Origin: Bacteroidales bacterium
GTDB lineage: Bacteria; Bacteroidota; Bacteroidia; Bacteroidales; UBA932
Direction of reading: 5' to 3'
DNA: 30,755 nucleotides
NCBI GenBank assembly: GCA_016281435.1
Contig: JAEEIQ010000086.1
Span: 1 to 30,755 of the forward strand
The notes beneath the pieces were generated by a model. It saw nothing but the letters and a program-made list of their open reading frames with translations. It had not been told where the DNA came from and made no database searches. Of the stretch, positions 7,248-15,793 are shown piece by piece. A program made the position numbers and the translations under genes. How positions within the stretch are numbered: the stretch's first letter is position 1; the number at the start of each line of letters is the position of its first letter.

Positions 7248-9473
7248 ATGAAACTCAAGCATTACCTATTCGCCGTGCTGGCAGGAGCGCTTCTTGCCGC
7301 AGGCTGCGAAAAGAACGAGGACCCCATGGCCCTCAAGGCCGATATCAAGGCCGCAGTCGAGACCGTCACCTTCACCCAGGAGATGGGCACGAAGGAGATT
7401 GAACTGACCTCGACCCGTGACTGGAAGCTCAACGCCTACGAAGAAGGAGTCGACTGGGTCTCCGTGACTCCCGAAAGCGGCTCCGCCGCCGTGAAGGCGC
7501 AGAAACTCAGCGTCACCGTCCGCGCCAACACCGGCCACGACCGTGAGACGGACCTCAGCTTTACGAACGGCACGAAGACCATCGCCGTCCATGTCTACCA
7601 GGCCGGCCCCCAGGGCCCCGGCGGCCCTATTTTCCAGGCCAAGTTCGATAACAGCCTCAGCGGGTTCACCGTCGAAAACAAGATGACCCTGGCCGAGGGC
7701 GTCGAGATCTGGACTGCCGACAGCCACGGCTACGCCAAGGCCACCGGTAAGATAGGCAGCACCTTCCATGCTTCCGACAGCTACCTCGTTTCGCCCGTCA
7801 TCGACCTGAACGGGGAAGCCGCCGCATGGCTGCAGTTCCGCCATGCCTCTTACAGTTCGGCCGTCTCCAAGGACGCGTCGGTGCTCATCCGCGAAGAGGG
7901 ACAGACCACGTGGACCAAGCTGGAGCCGGAAACCTGGCCCAACGGTTACACATTCATCGCCGCGGGCGACATCGACCTGAAGGACTGGCTTGGCAAGAAG
8001 ATCCAGATAGCCTTCCGCTTCACTTCCACCGCCTCCGCCAGCGACACCTGGGAGGTTGACAACGTGCAGGTCAGCCGCGAGGCTACTCCCGTCGTCGAAT
8101 GCGCGACCGTCGCCGACGTCGTTGCGCAGAAGAACAACACGAAGGTCCATGTGTCGAACATGACCGTCCAGCTCGTCTATGCCCACGGATATCTCGTTTC
8201 CGACGGGACCGATTATCTCCTTGTCTATCTCGGAGAAGAAGAGACCCCGACCGTCAAGGCCGGAGACGTCCTGTCCATGGATGCCACCCTGACCTTCTAC
8301 GGCACTAGCGGAGCGCCCAAGACCTATCCCCAGCTGGTTTCCCCGAAGAACATGGAGACTACGGCGACGGGACGCACGGTGACCATGCCCGAGCCCTCCG
8401 ACCTTACCCCGACCTTCGGAACGTTCAGCATCGACCCCGCGACCAAGTACCTGAAGTACTACAAGGTCAACGGCAAGATTTCGGTATCCGGCGAGTACAT
8501 CAACTTCAACGTAGACGGCGTCACCGACAGGACCGGTTCCGTCATTGCCTCCGATGGCATGGAAAGCCCCGCCGCCTTGAACGGGCTCGACTGCACGATC
8601 ACCGGATTCTTCGTCTATGCTTCCGGAAAGTCCAACCAGTACATCACCTTCCTTGCCACTGACATTTCCATCAAGGCAGGCTATCTGCAGGCCTCTCCCA
8701 CCGAAATGAGGGTCGGGGCCGACAGTACCTGGGCCGAGATCAGCATCAAGTCCGATCTCGAATGGACCATCCCCGCCGTCGAAGGCGTCAGTTTCGACAA
8801 GAGCAGCGGCAAGGGCGACGGCAAGGTGAAGGTCACCTTCGGCGCCAATACTGCGTTCTCGGCCAGGACCGTGACCGTTGTGGTGACTGCCGGCCAGATC
8901 AGCTCTTCCGTAGTGATCAGCCAGGTCGCCGCGGTCGATCCCAACGCGAAGACCGCCGAATTGACGAACGCTGAGATAGTGGACGCCTTGACCAAGAACA
9001 ACGCGACTGTCACGACTTATACCGACTTCACTTTCCCCAGCGCATCCGGCAGCTGGGCCGCCAATGTCAGCGCCCACAAGGACAACACATATGTCCAGAT
9101 CCGCAACAGCAAGGGAGCATATATCATGACCCCGGCGTTCTCCACCGAGATAACCAAGATCGAGTTCGTCACGGATGCGACAAAGGGCAACCAGTCAAGG
9201 ACCGTCCATGTCATGCCTGCCGACTTCAAACTGCCCGGCGGCAAGAACGATGCCGACAACCAGGACGCTTATAATGCGGCATCCAAGCCTACGGCCGAGA
9301 ATCCCAACTCGAAGGCCGTCACGGACGCTTCCCTCGGGTCCGTCAAGACCAGCACGACTGCAGGCGAAACCTGGACGATCGAAGTGAAGCCCGGCCACAA
9401 GCAGGTCATGATCATAGCCTACGACGGGGCCGTCTACATGTCCTCCATCAAGGTTTATCTCAAGAGCGAATAA
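7248..9473 (+). CDS. Surface lipoprotein with BACON, choice-of-anchor-J-like and OB-fold-like domains
   Basis: A 741-residue lipoprotein with lipobox LAAGC (Cys20). A BACON-like domain spans about 35-120 (RDWKLNAYEEGVDWVSVTP). A jelly-roll of the choice-of-anchor-J / MAM-like type follows at about 127-278 (SYLVSPVIDL near 178, DTWEVDNVQV near 266). A DUF5689-type OB-fold-like region covers about 283-475, and a second BACON-like domain about 482-565 (LEWTIPAVEGVSFDKSSGKG). A beta-rich C-terminal domain of about 170 residues is unassigned. No catalytic residues were recognised; binding is the probable role. It is the first gene after the promoter and lies 3 bases before the NUC1-type nuclease gene. 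In that context it may hold nucleic acid or another polymer at the surface for the enzymes downstream. That assignment is inference from context and the OB-like fold. Confidence 0.85.
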   Translation: MKLKHYLFAVLAGALLAAGCEKNEDPMALKADIKAAVETVTFTQEMGTKEIELTSTRDWKLNAYEEGVDWVSVTPESGSAAVKAQKLSVTVRANTGHDRETDLSFTNGTKTIAVHVYQAGPQGPGGPIFQAKFDNSLSGFTVENKMTLAEGVEIWTADSHGYAKATGKIGSTFHASDSYLVSPVIDLNGEAAAWLQFRHASYSSAVSKDASVLIREEGQTTWTKLEPETWPNGYTFIAAGDIDLKDWLGKKIQIAFRFTSTASASDTWEVDNVQVSREATPVVECATVADVVAQKNNTKVHVSNMTVQLVYAHGYLVSDGTDYLLVYLGEEETPTVKAGDVLSMDATLTFYGTSGAPKTYPQLVSPKNMETTATGRTVTMPEPSDLTPTFGTFSIDPATKYLKYYKVNGKISVSGEYINFNVDGVTDRTGSVIASDGMESPAALNGLDCTITGFFVYASGKSNQYITFLATDISIKAGYLQASPTEMRVGADSTWAEISIKSDLEWTIPAVEGVSFDKSSGKGDGKVKVTFGANTAFSARTVTVVVTAGQISSSVVISQVAAVDPNAKTAELTNAEIVDALTKNNATVTTYTDFTFPSASGSWAANVSAHKDNTYVQIRNSKGAYIMTPAFSTEITKIEFVTDATKGNQSRTVHVMPADFKLPGGKNDADNQDAYNAASKPTAENPNSKAVTDASLGSVKTSTTAGETWTIEVKPGHKQVMIIAYDGAVYMSSIKVYLKSE

Positions 9474-9476
9474 ACC

Positions 9477-10640
9477 ATGCGCTGCAGAGTCCTTGTCCCG
9501 CTGCTTCTGGCGGGCCTCCTCGCCGGGGCCTGCCAGAAGCCGGAGGACGGACCTTCCGTCCCGCTGGCCGTAGCGGTCCGCAATTCCAACGGAGGCCCGG
9601 AGAAGGACGACGTGTTCGTATCTGTCAAGTACAGCGGGGACTGGACCCTCAGCGTCACGGGACTTGACGGCGCCGAGATAGACTGGGCGCGTCTTTCCGT
9701 GTATTCCGGAAACGGGGAGAAGAATGACATCATCCTCGACTACGATGCCAACACCGGCACCGAAGACAGGGTGGTGGAAGTCCATGCAGTTTCCGACAAG
9801 GGTGAAGAGACCGTGGCCTCCTTCGTGCAGTACTGGCGCGCCGTTGGCCGCTACCACGAGGACGTGATGCCTTCGGGCTGGCTGGAACTGCCCGAGAAAA
9901 AGTCCGGCCTCGAGTTCTACACCCATCCTATGCACTTCGGCTCCGTCAACTGCCGCAACTACTCCTTTGCCTACGACCGCTCGAAGTTGGTCTCGTGGTG
10001 GGTGGCCTACCCCCTGAACGACGACCTTATCGGCGGCGGTTCCCGCACGGATGCCTGGGGCTACGACCCCAAGCTCCCGGAGAGTGCCCAGCAGAGGCTA
10101 GCCGGCGGCTACAAGACCTCCGGCTACGACCGCGGCCACCAGTTGCCCTCGGCCGACCGTCTCAGCCGCATCGCCAACATCGAAACCTTCTACTACACGA
10201 ACCTGACTCCCCAGAAAAGTGCCTTCAACCAGGGCATGTGGGGTACGCTCGAAGACAAGGTGCGCGTCTGGGCCAGGGCGATGGATACCCTCTATGTCGT
10301 GACGGGCTGCCAGGTGGAGGAGCCCCTCGGGTATGCCAGTGACAACGACTGGACCGAAGTCGCTATCCCGTCCGCATACTTCAAGGCTCTCGTAGGCTAC
10401 AAGAAGAACCCTACTTACGGCGTCCAGCCCCAGACGGGCGGGTACACCGGCGTCGCGTTCTGGTACAGGCACGATGTCTCCGAACGCGACTGGACCAGTG
10501 GTCAGATGACCATAGACCGGCTGGAAGAGATCCTGGGTTATGACCTGTTCGTAAACCTCCCCGCCAAGATAGGCGAAAGCAAGGCCGCCCTAGTGGAGTC
10601 CACTTCGGAATCATGGTGGAAATCATTCGTAAACAAATGA
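9477..10640 (+). CDS. Lipoprotein DNA/RNA non-specific endonuclease (NUC1/NucA type, beta-beta-alpha-Me)
   Basis: A 387-residue exported nuclease. Signal peptide with lipobox LAGAC (Cys19), so it is lipid-anchored, probably outside the cell. Residues about 40-120 form a BACON-like beta domain, and about 140-385 form the catalytic domain. The family signature DRGH is present at 218-221 (YDRGHQLPSADR), with His221 as general base. Asn251 in AFNQGMWGTLED is the expected metal ligand and Glu259 a further conserved acid. Enzymes of this family cut single- and double-stranded DNA and RNA to oligonucleotides using one Mg2+ ion; specificity here is not known. The gene starts 3 bases after the OB-fold lipoprotein stop, and its stop overlaps the next start as ATGA. 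Catalytic residues look intact. A BACON domain fused to this nuclease suggests attachment to a surface or to a bulky substrate. Confidence 0.93.
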   Translation: MRCRVLVPLLLAGLLAGACQKPEDGPSVPLAVAVRNSNGGPEKDDVFVSVKYSGDWTLSVTGLDGAEIDWARLSVYSGNGEKNDIILDYDANTGTEDRVVEVHAVSDKGEETVASFVQYWRAVGRYHEDVMPSGWLELPEKKSGLEFYTHPMHFGSVNCRNYSFAYDRSKLVSWWVAYPLNDDLIGGGSRTDAWGYDPKLPESAQQRLAGGYKTSGYDRGHQLPSADRLSRIANIETFYYTNLTPQKSAFNQGMWGTLEDKVRVWARAMDTLYVVTGCQVEEPLGYASDNDWTEVAIPSAYFKALVGYKKNPTYGVQPQTGGYTGVAFWYRHDVSERDWTSGQMTIDRLEEILGYDLFVNLPAKIGESKAALVESTSESWWKSFVNK

Positions 10641-11707
10641 AAAAAGCATTTCTTATCATCCTGGCCGCCGCGCTGCTGATGCCCGGCCCCGGCGCGTCCG
10701 CCCAGAAAAAGGATTATGTGATAGGGTTCTACAATCTCGAGAACCTTTTCGACATCTATGACGACCCGGCGAAGAACGACGAGGAGTACCTGCCCGACGG
10801 CAAGAACAAGTGGACCCAGGAACGCTACGAGATAAAGGTTTCCAACATGGCGCGCGTCATCCGGGCCATGAGGGACGACAACAAGCGCTGGCACACCATC
10901 CTCGGCGTGAGCGAGATCGAGAACCGCCTCGTCCTCGAGGACCTCGTGAGCGATCCCCAGATCGCCGCGGCGAACTACCAGATCGTCCACTATGACGGTC
11001 CTGACCGCCGCGGAGTGGACGTGGCCCTGCTCTACAAGCCGGACCAGTTCAAGTATCTCGACAGCGAGTCCATCCCCTTCACCTTCGAGGGGACGAAGGT
11101 CCCGATCACCCTCGACCAGGCTGCGCAGGACTATTTCCGCACCCGCGACATCCTGATGGTCCACGGCATGATGGCGGGGGAGGAGTTTGCATTCTATGTC
11201 GCCCATACCCCGTCCCGCCGCGGCGGCAAGGGCGGTGACCTCCGCTGCCGCTGCACGGAAATAATCTACAACCACTCCCGCTACATGGAGCAGAAGTATC
11301 CAGGCATCAAGATCGTGGTCATGGGCGACATGAACGACGATCCGACAGACGACAGCCAGAAGGTATGGCTGCACGGCAAGCCCACCATCGCCGAGACCGG
11401 TCCCGGGGACTTCTTCGATCCCTTCGAGGTCATGCTCAAGGCCGGATACGGCTCGCTCGCGTACCAGGGCAAATGGAACATCTTCGACATCATCCAGGTC
11501 AACCATACCCTTGCTGCGGCCCCCTCCGGCGGACTCAGGATACGTCCCATCGTGAAGGGCAAGTACTATGGACGCATTTTCGTCAAGCCTTTCATGACCC
11601 AGCAGAGCGGTCCCTACAAGGGCACTCCTTTCCGCACCTTCTCCGGAGGCGCCTTCGTGGGCGGCTATTCCGACCATTATCCGACTTATATCGTGATCAG
11701 CAAATGA
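10637..11707 (+). CDS. Secreted endonuclease/exonuclease/phosphatase (EEP) family enzyme
   Basis: A 356-residue enzyme with a cleavable signal peptide (cleavage after GASA, about residue 22) and no lipobox, so periplasmic or secreted. EEP motifs occur in order: NLEN (33-36), SEIEN with metal-binding Glu93, VAHTPSR with His190, GDMND with Asp231 and Asn233, and SDHYP with Asp346-His347. The superfamily includes DNase I-like nucleases, exonuclease III, and phosphodiesterases or phosphatases acting on other substrates, so substrate is not fixed by motifs alone. Next to a NUC1-type endonuclease, a nuclease or nucleotide phosphatase role is favoured. The ATG at 10637 is chosen over an in-frame upstream start at 10613 because it gives a clean signal peptide and an ATGA overlap with the preceding stop. 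Its own stop overlaps the receptor start the same way, indicating translational coupling. Confidence 0.9.
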   Translation: MKKAFLIILAAALLMPGPGASAQKKDYVIGFYNLENLFDIYDDPAKNDEEYLPDGKNKWTQERYEIKVSNMARVIRAMRDDNKRWHTILGVSEIENRLVLEDLVSDPQIAAANYQIVHYDGPDRRGVDVALLYKPDQFKYLDSESIPFTFEGTKVPITLDQAAQDYFRTRDILMVHGMMAGEEFAFYVAHTPSRRGGKGGDLRCRCTEIIYNHSRYMEQKYPGIKIVVMGDMNDDPTDDSQKVWLHGKPTIAETGPGDFFDPFEVMLKAGYGSLAYQGKWNIFDIIQVNHTLAAAPSGGLRIRPIVKGKYYGRIFVKPFMTQQSGPYKGTPFRTFSGGAFVGGYSDHYPTYIVISK

Positions 11708-14640
11708 AAAAGATAATCATTGCAGCCGCGCTGCTCCTGTCCGTCGTCCTGCCGGCCGCGGCACAGGGCCTGACCGGCGGCATCAAGGCTTCTATCGTCA
11801 GCCGCGCCGGCAGGGCCCCCATCGAGGGAGCCACCGTCGAGCTGTACCGTAGCGGCGAGAAAATCACCGGCGCCCGTTCCGATTCAGGTGGCGGGTTCCT
11901 GTTCGACCGCCTGGACGACGGCAACTACAACATAAGGGTCTCGGCCCCGGGATTCACGGAGACTGAAATCAACGTCACCGTCGAGAAGGGCCTGATGCGG
12001 GATCTGATCTTCGTGACCATGACCCCTTCGACCCAGGTCAGCGAGGCGGACGATTCCAATTTCGCCGAGTTCGACCTCGACGATTCCGGCTACAACGACG
12101 CCCCGACCATCCTGTTTGCGGCCAACGACGTGTTCAGCAACGTGGCCGGATACGGCTTCAGCGCCATACGTTTCAAAAACCGCGGTTACAATTCCGAAAC
12201 CCAGGACGTGTATCTTGCCGGAGTGCGCATGAACGACGCGCTCACCGGGTACAGTCCCTACTCCCTGTGGAGCGGCCTCAACGAGGCCACCCGCAGCAAG
12301 GAGTCGGTGACCGGCCTGGACATTTCCGAGCTTGGTCCCGGCGGCTACAACGGGGCCACCTTCATCCACGCCAATCCCAACTCGGTGCGTCCGGGACTGC
12401 GTTTTTCGCTGCTCAGCAACAGCGCCCTGTACCGCCTGCGCCTCATGATGAATTACGCCTCAGGCAGGAAGGACAACGGCTGGTCCTATGCGGTCAACGC
12501 CAGCGCCCGTCTCGGCGGCAACGACTGGATCGACGGTGTGTTCTACCGCTCCTTCGCCCTGTATGCCGGTGCCGAGAAGCGCATCGACAGCGAGCGCAAC
12601 ATCGCCTTCATCGTGATGGTGGCTCCCGGCCAGAGGGGTGCCCAGAACGCCTCCACCCAGGAGGTTTACGACCTCATGGGCGACAATCTCTACAACTCGA
12701 ACTGGGGCTACCAGGACGGCAAGGTCCGCAACTCCAGGGTGCGTTCCACCTTCGAGCCCATCCTGGCCATAAAGTACGACAAGACCCCTTCCGACGAGTT
12801 CAAGACCTCGACGACCCTCCTGTGGCGCACCGGCTGGAACGGCTATACGGCCCTCGACTGGTACGACGCCTCGGACCCGAGGCCCGACTACTACCACAAC
12901 CTTCCTTCCTATTTCTATATGGAGGATGAGGACTACAACCGCAGCAACGAATTCAAGGCCGCCCTCGCCCGTGAAACCTGGAATCCCCGTATCCGGGATT
13001 ATGCCAATTTCCAGCACCTGGACTGGGACCGCCTGTACAACGTGAACTACAATGCGGGAGGACGCAGCAAATACGCCCTCGAAGAACGCCATGTGGACCA
13101 GAACGACGTCAATTTCGTCTGGAACTTCCGCTGGCGTCCGTCCGACGCGGCCCGGCTCAACGGCGGCATCGACCTGAAGCTCAACGAGACCCGCAACTAC
13201 AAGAAGATGAACGACCTGCTCGGGGGCGAGTACTTCCTCAACATCGACAGTTTCGCCGAAAGGGACTTCGCCACTAACGAGTTCAAGATACAGAACGACC
13301 TCGACTGGTACATGGATCACGGGCAGGCGCAGAAGATACGCAAGGGCGACCGTTACGGCTACGACTATTCCGCGAGCATACGCAAGGCCCGCGCCTGGGC
13401 TGACGGGAGCTGGACTTCCGACAACCTCACGCTGACCGGTGCCGCCACTCTCGGAGTCGAATCCTTCTGGCGTACGGGCCATGTCCGCAAGGGCCTATTC
13501 GCGGGCCTGGACGACATGGGGCGCGACATGTATGACCTCTCTACCGGCGCGAAACTCACCACCTACGATGCGGACGGGAACGTCATCACTTCGAAGGGCC
13601 GTTCCGCCGTCAGCACCTTCCTGACCTGGTCCGCCAAGGCCGGAGCGCAGTATGTCATCGGCAGCCGCCAGAGGGTCGCCGCCACCATCGGTTACTTCAA
13701 CGACGCCCCGACTTTCAGCCAGGCCTTCATCTCCGCCCGCACGAGGAATTCCCTCGTCAAGGGTCTTACCACCATCAAGACGGCTTCTGCCGACCTGACC
13801 TGGCAGTACAGCGGCGGGGGAGTGGACGCGCGCGTGACGGGCTACTGGACCAAGATAATGGACCAGACCGACATCATGAGTTTCTACGACGATTCGCAGC
13901 ATTCGTTCACGAACTTCGCCATGACGGGCATCGACCAGAGGCATGTGGGCGTCGAAGCCGGCGTGAAGGTCCCCCTGTTCATCAGCGGCCTTACCGCCTC
14001 CGCGGTCCTGAGCCTCGGCGAGTATGTCTATACGAGCACTCCGCACATGGTCCAGACCGTGGATAACAGCTCCGAGGTCGTCCGCAGCGAGGACGTTCCC
14101 TATTGGAAGGACCATCCGGTCTATGCCACGGACGTGGACGGCAATTACGAGCTGACCCTGAACGGGGATTATGTCGCCTCCGGAAGGAAGAAGCACTATG
14201 TGCCGAGTACCCCCCAGCTGGCTTCAGAGCTGGCCCTGAACTACAGGACCAACAGTTACTGGTTCTTCGAGCTGAACGGGCAGTACTTCGCCCATTCTTA
14301 CCTAGACATGAACCCCCTGTACCGCACTGAATTCGCGGTCGGCGGAATCGACGGAATCATCACTCCGGCGGAGGTCGGCTACATGGCCTCGCAGGAGGAA
14401 TTCGCCCCTGCTTTCCTGCTCAATTTCAGCGCGGGCAAGAGCTGGTTCATAGGCGATTACAATCTCGGTTTCTCCTTCGAGGTGAAGAACATGCTGAACA
14501 ACCGCGGCGTCAGGACCGGCGGCTACGAGCAGACCCGCCTCATCAAGAGCGCCGGCAAGGACCGCTACTACCGCTTCGACCCCAAGTATTTCTACATGTG
14601 CGGGGCCAATTACATGTTGAACATCTATTTCAGATTCTAA
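11704..14640 (+). CDS. TonB-dependent outer-membrane receptor of the nuclease operon
   Basis: A 978-residue receptor. Signal peptide 1-20 (cleavage after AAA), then a carboxypeptidase-regulatory-like domain at about 26-107 (APIEGATVELYRSG; GNYNIRVSAPGF). A strongly acidic linker follows at about 114-132 (EADDSNFAEFDLDDSGYND). The plug-like domain at about 133-230 contains AIRFKNRGYNSETQDVYLAG. A long aromatic-rich beta-barrel ends in IYFRF, the aromatic C-terminus typical of outer-membrane barrels. The plug is atypical: the usual VDG is replaced by LAGVRMND and no clear TonB box is visible. It lacks the STN domain seen in the SusC at 25809, so it does not appear to signal to a sigma factor. 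The ATG at 11704 overlaps the EEP stop (ATGA); a longer frame upstream is only a shadow of the EEP gene. Import of nuclease products is inferred from operon position. Confidence 0.9.
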   Translation: MKKIIIAAALLLSVVLPAAAQGLTGGIKASIVSRAGRAPIEGATVELYRSGEKITGARSDSGGGFLFDRLDDGNYNIRVSAPGFTETEINVTVEKGLMRDLIFVTMTPSTQVSEADDSNFAEFDLDDSGYNDAPTILFAANDVFSNVAGYGFSAIRFKNRGYNSETQDVYLAGVRMNDALTGYSPYSLWSGLNEATRSKESVTGLDISELGPGGYNGATFIHANPNSVRPGLRFSLLSNSALYRLRLMMNYASGRKDNGWSYAVNASARLGGNDWIDGVFYRSFALYAGAEKRIDSERNIAFIVMVAPGQRGAQNASTQEVYDLMGDNLYNSNWGYQDGKVRNSRVRSTFEPILAIKYDKTPSDEFKTSTTLLWRTGWNGYTALDWYDASDPRPDYYHNLPSYFYMEDEDYNRSNEFKAALARETWNPRIRDYANFQHLDWDRLYNVNYNAGGRSKYALEERHVDQNDVNFVWNFRWRPSDAARLNGGIDLKLNETRNYKKMNDLLGGEYFLNIDSFAERDFATNEFKIQNDLDWYMDHGQAQKIRKGDRYGYDYSASIRKARAWADGSWTSDNLTLTGAATLGVESFWRTGHVRKGLFAGLDDMGRDMYDLSTGAKLTTYDADGNVITSKGRSAVSTFLTWSAKAGAQYVIGSRQRVAATIGYFNDAPTFSQAFISARTRNSLVKGLTTIKTASADLTWQYSGGGVDARVTGYWTKIMDQTDIMSFYDDSQHSFTNFAMTGIDQRHVGVEAGVKVPLFISGLTASAVLSLGEYVYTSTPHMVQTVDNSSEVVRSEDVPYWKDHPVYATDVDGNYELTLNGDYVASGRKKHYVPSTPQLASELALNYRTNSYWFFELNGQYFAHSYLDMNPLYRTEFAVGGIDGIITPAEVGYMASQEEFAPAFLLNFSAGKSWFIGDYNLGFSFEVKNMLNNRGVRTGGYEQTRLIKSAGKDRYYRFDPKYFYMCGANYMLNIYFRF

Positions 14641-14644
14641 GGCC

Positions 14645-15793
14645 ATGAAGAAGTTTTTTTACGCAACCCTGGCGCTGCTCACGCTCGCTTCCTGCCAGTC
14701 TCTGATCGAAGAGTTCCAGCCGGTATTCACCGGGAAGTACAAGGACGTCCCGGCTGAAGAAACCGAAACCATGACCCGCACCCACAGCATCGCCCAGCTG
14801 GCGGCGCTGTACACCCCCGGCGAAGGGGACGACAACGAGGTCAAGCTCACTCCCAAGAACGGGAAGGACATCATCATAGCCGGACGGGTCTGCACTTCCG
14901 ACCAGGCCGGTAATTTCTACAAGAGCCTTTACATCCAGGACGAGACCGGGGGCATCGAGCTGAAGTTCGGCAAGAACGGCCTCTACAACGACTACAGGCC
15001 CGGACAGTGGGTATATGTGAACTGCAGCGGACTGTATCTCGGGATGTATGGCTGGAAAGCCCGCAACACCACTTACAACAACGGTGGCAACGGCATGGTC
15101 CAGCTCGGGCTGGACGATCCTTCGAACAGCTACGAGACGTCCTACATCGAGGAGTCCCGCTTCATTTCCGAGCATTTCTTCAAAGGAGAGATAGTCGAGG
15201 ACGCTCCCGGCGTTCCCGTTGCCCCGAAGGTGGTTTCCTCTTCCGCCGCCCTTCCCAAGTGGAGCGACACCCAGGCGACCAACAGCAACGTAGGGCGTCT
15301 CGTGACCCTGAAGAACCTCAGTTACGGAGCCCAGGTGTTCGCCCTGCTGTATGTCGATTCCAACAAGGACAAGAAAGCTTCGTCGAACCGCGTTTTCATC
15401 TCTGATGGCGTCTTCGGCATCACTTCCTGGGCCCTCTCCGAGGCGAAGTTCAAGGAAACCCTGGATTCCGGGGTATGGGACGAGATCAAGCTCGGCAACT
15501 CCGGGGACTACAACTACGGCACCGTCGCGGAGCACAAGGACGAGCTGCGCAAGAACGCGGAAGCCGTGTCCGTGAGCCAGTATTTCCAGATGGAGGACGG
15601 TACCGAGATACAGATCCGCACCAGCGGCTTCTCGAAATTCGGTGACTACGAGATTCCGGCCGACGTGATCGCCGGCCGCAAGATAGACGTCACCGGCATA
15701 GTCTCCCTTTATCAGGGATCCATCCAGTTTACAGTCAATTCATACGAAGATTTCCGTTATTCGGATAACGGCAAGACCCTTCCTAAACAATGA
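14645..15793 (+). CDS. OB-fold-like (DUF5689-type) surface lipoprotein
   Basis: A 382-residue lipoprotein with lipobox LASC (Cys17). Residues about 45-215 have the DUF5689/OB-fold-like pattern: an N-terminal SIAQLAALY helix, a glycine-bounded strand IIIAGRVCTSD, then SLYIQDETGGIELKF and PGQWVYVNCSG. A second beta region of similar style follows (NVGRLVTLKNLSYG; PADVIAGRKIDVTGIVSLY). Similar OB-like segments occur in the lipoproteins at 4624 and 7248. No enzymatic motif was recognised; the lipid anchor and position suggest a ligand-binding partner of the receptor, much as SusD partners SusC, although it is not SusD-like. It starts 4 bases after the receptor stop, and its own stop overlaps the next start as ATGA. 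DUF5689 membership is my recognition of the pattern and needs a profile search. Confidence 0.83.
   Translation: MKKFFYATLALLTLASCQSLIEEFQPVFTGKYKDVPAEETETMTRTHSIAQLAALYTPGEGDDNEVKLTPKNGKDIIIAGRVCTSDQAGNFYKSLYIQDETGGIELKFGKNGLYNDYRPGQWVYVNCSGLYLGMYGWKARNTTYNNGGNGMVQLGLDDPSNSYETSYIEESRFISEHFFKGEIVEDAPGVPVAPKVVSSSAALPKWSDTQATNSNVGRLVTLKNLSYGAQVFALLYVDSNKDKKASSNRVFISDGVFGITSWALSEAKFKETLDSGVWDEIKLGNSGDYNYGTVAEHKDELRKNAEAVSVSQYFQMEDGTEIQIRTSGFSKFGDYEIPADVIAGRKIDVTGIVSLYQGSIQFTVNSYEDFRYSDNGKTLPKQ

Noticed and set aside
5503..9077. Minus-strand open frames of 458 and 603 codons opposite the two BACON lipoproteins
   Set aside because: Codon-register shadows of strongly biased sense genes; no signal peptide, domain or sensible start region.
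11365..11703. Upstream extension of the receptor frame inside the EEP gene
   Set aside because: The extension is an out-of-frame reading of the EEP gene; a perfect signal peptide begins at the ATG at 11704.
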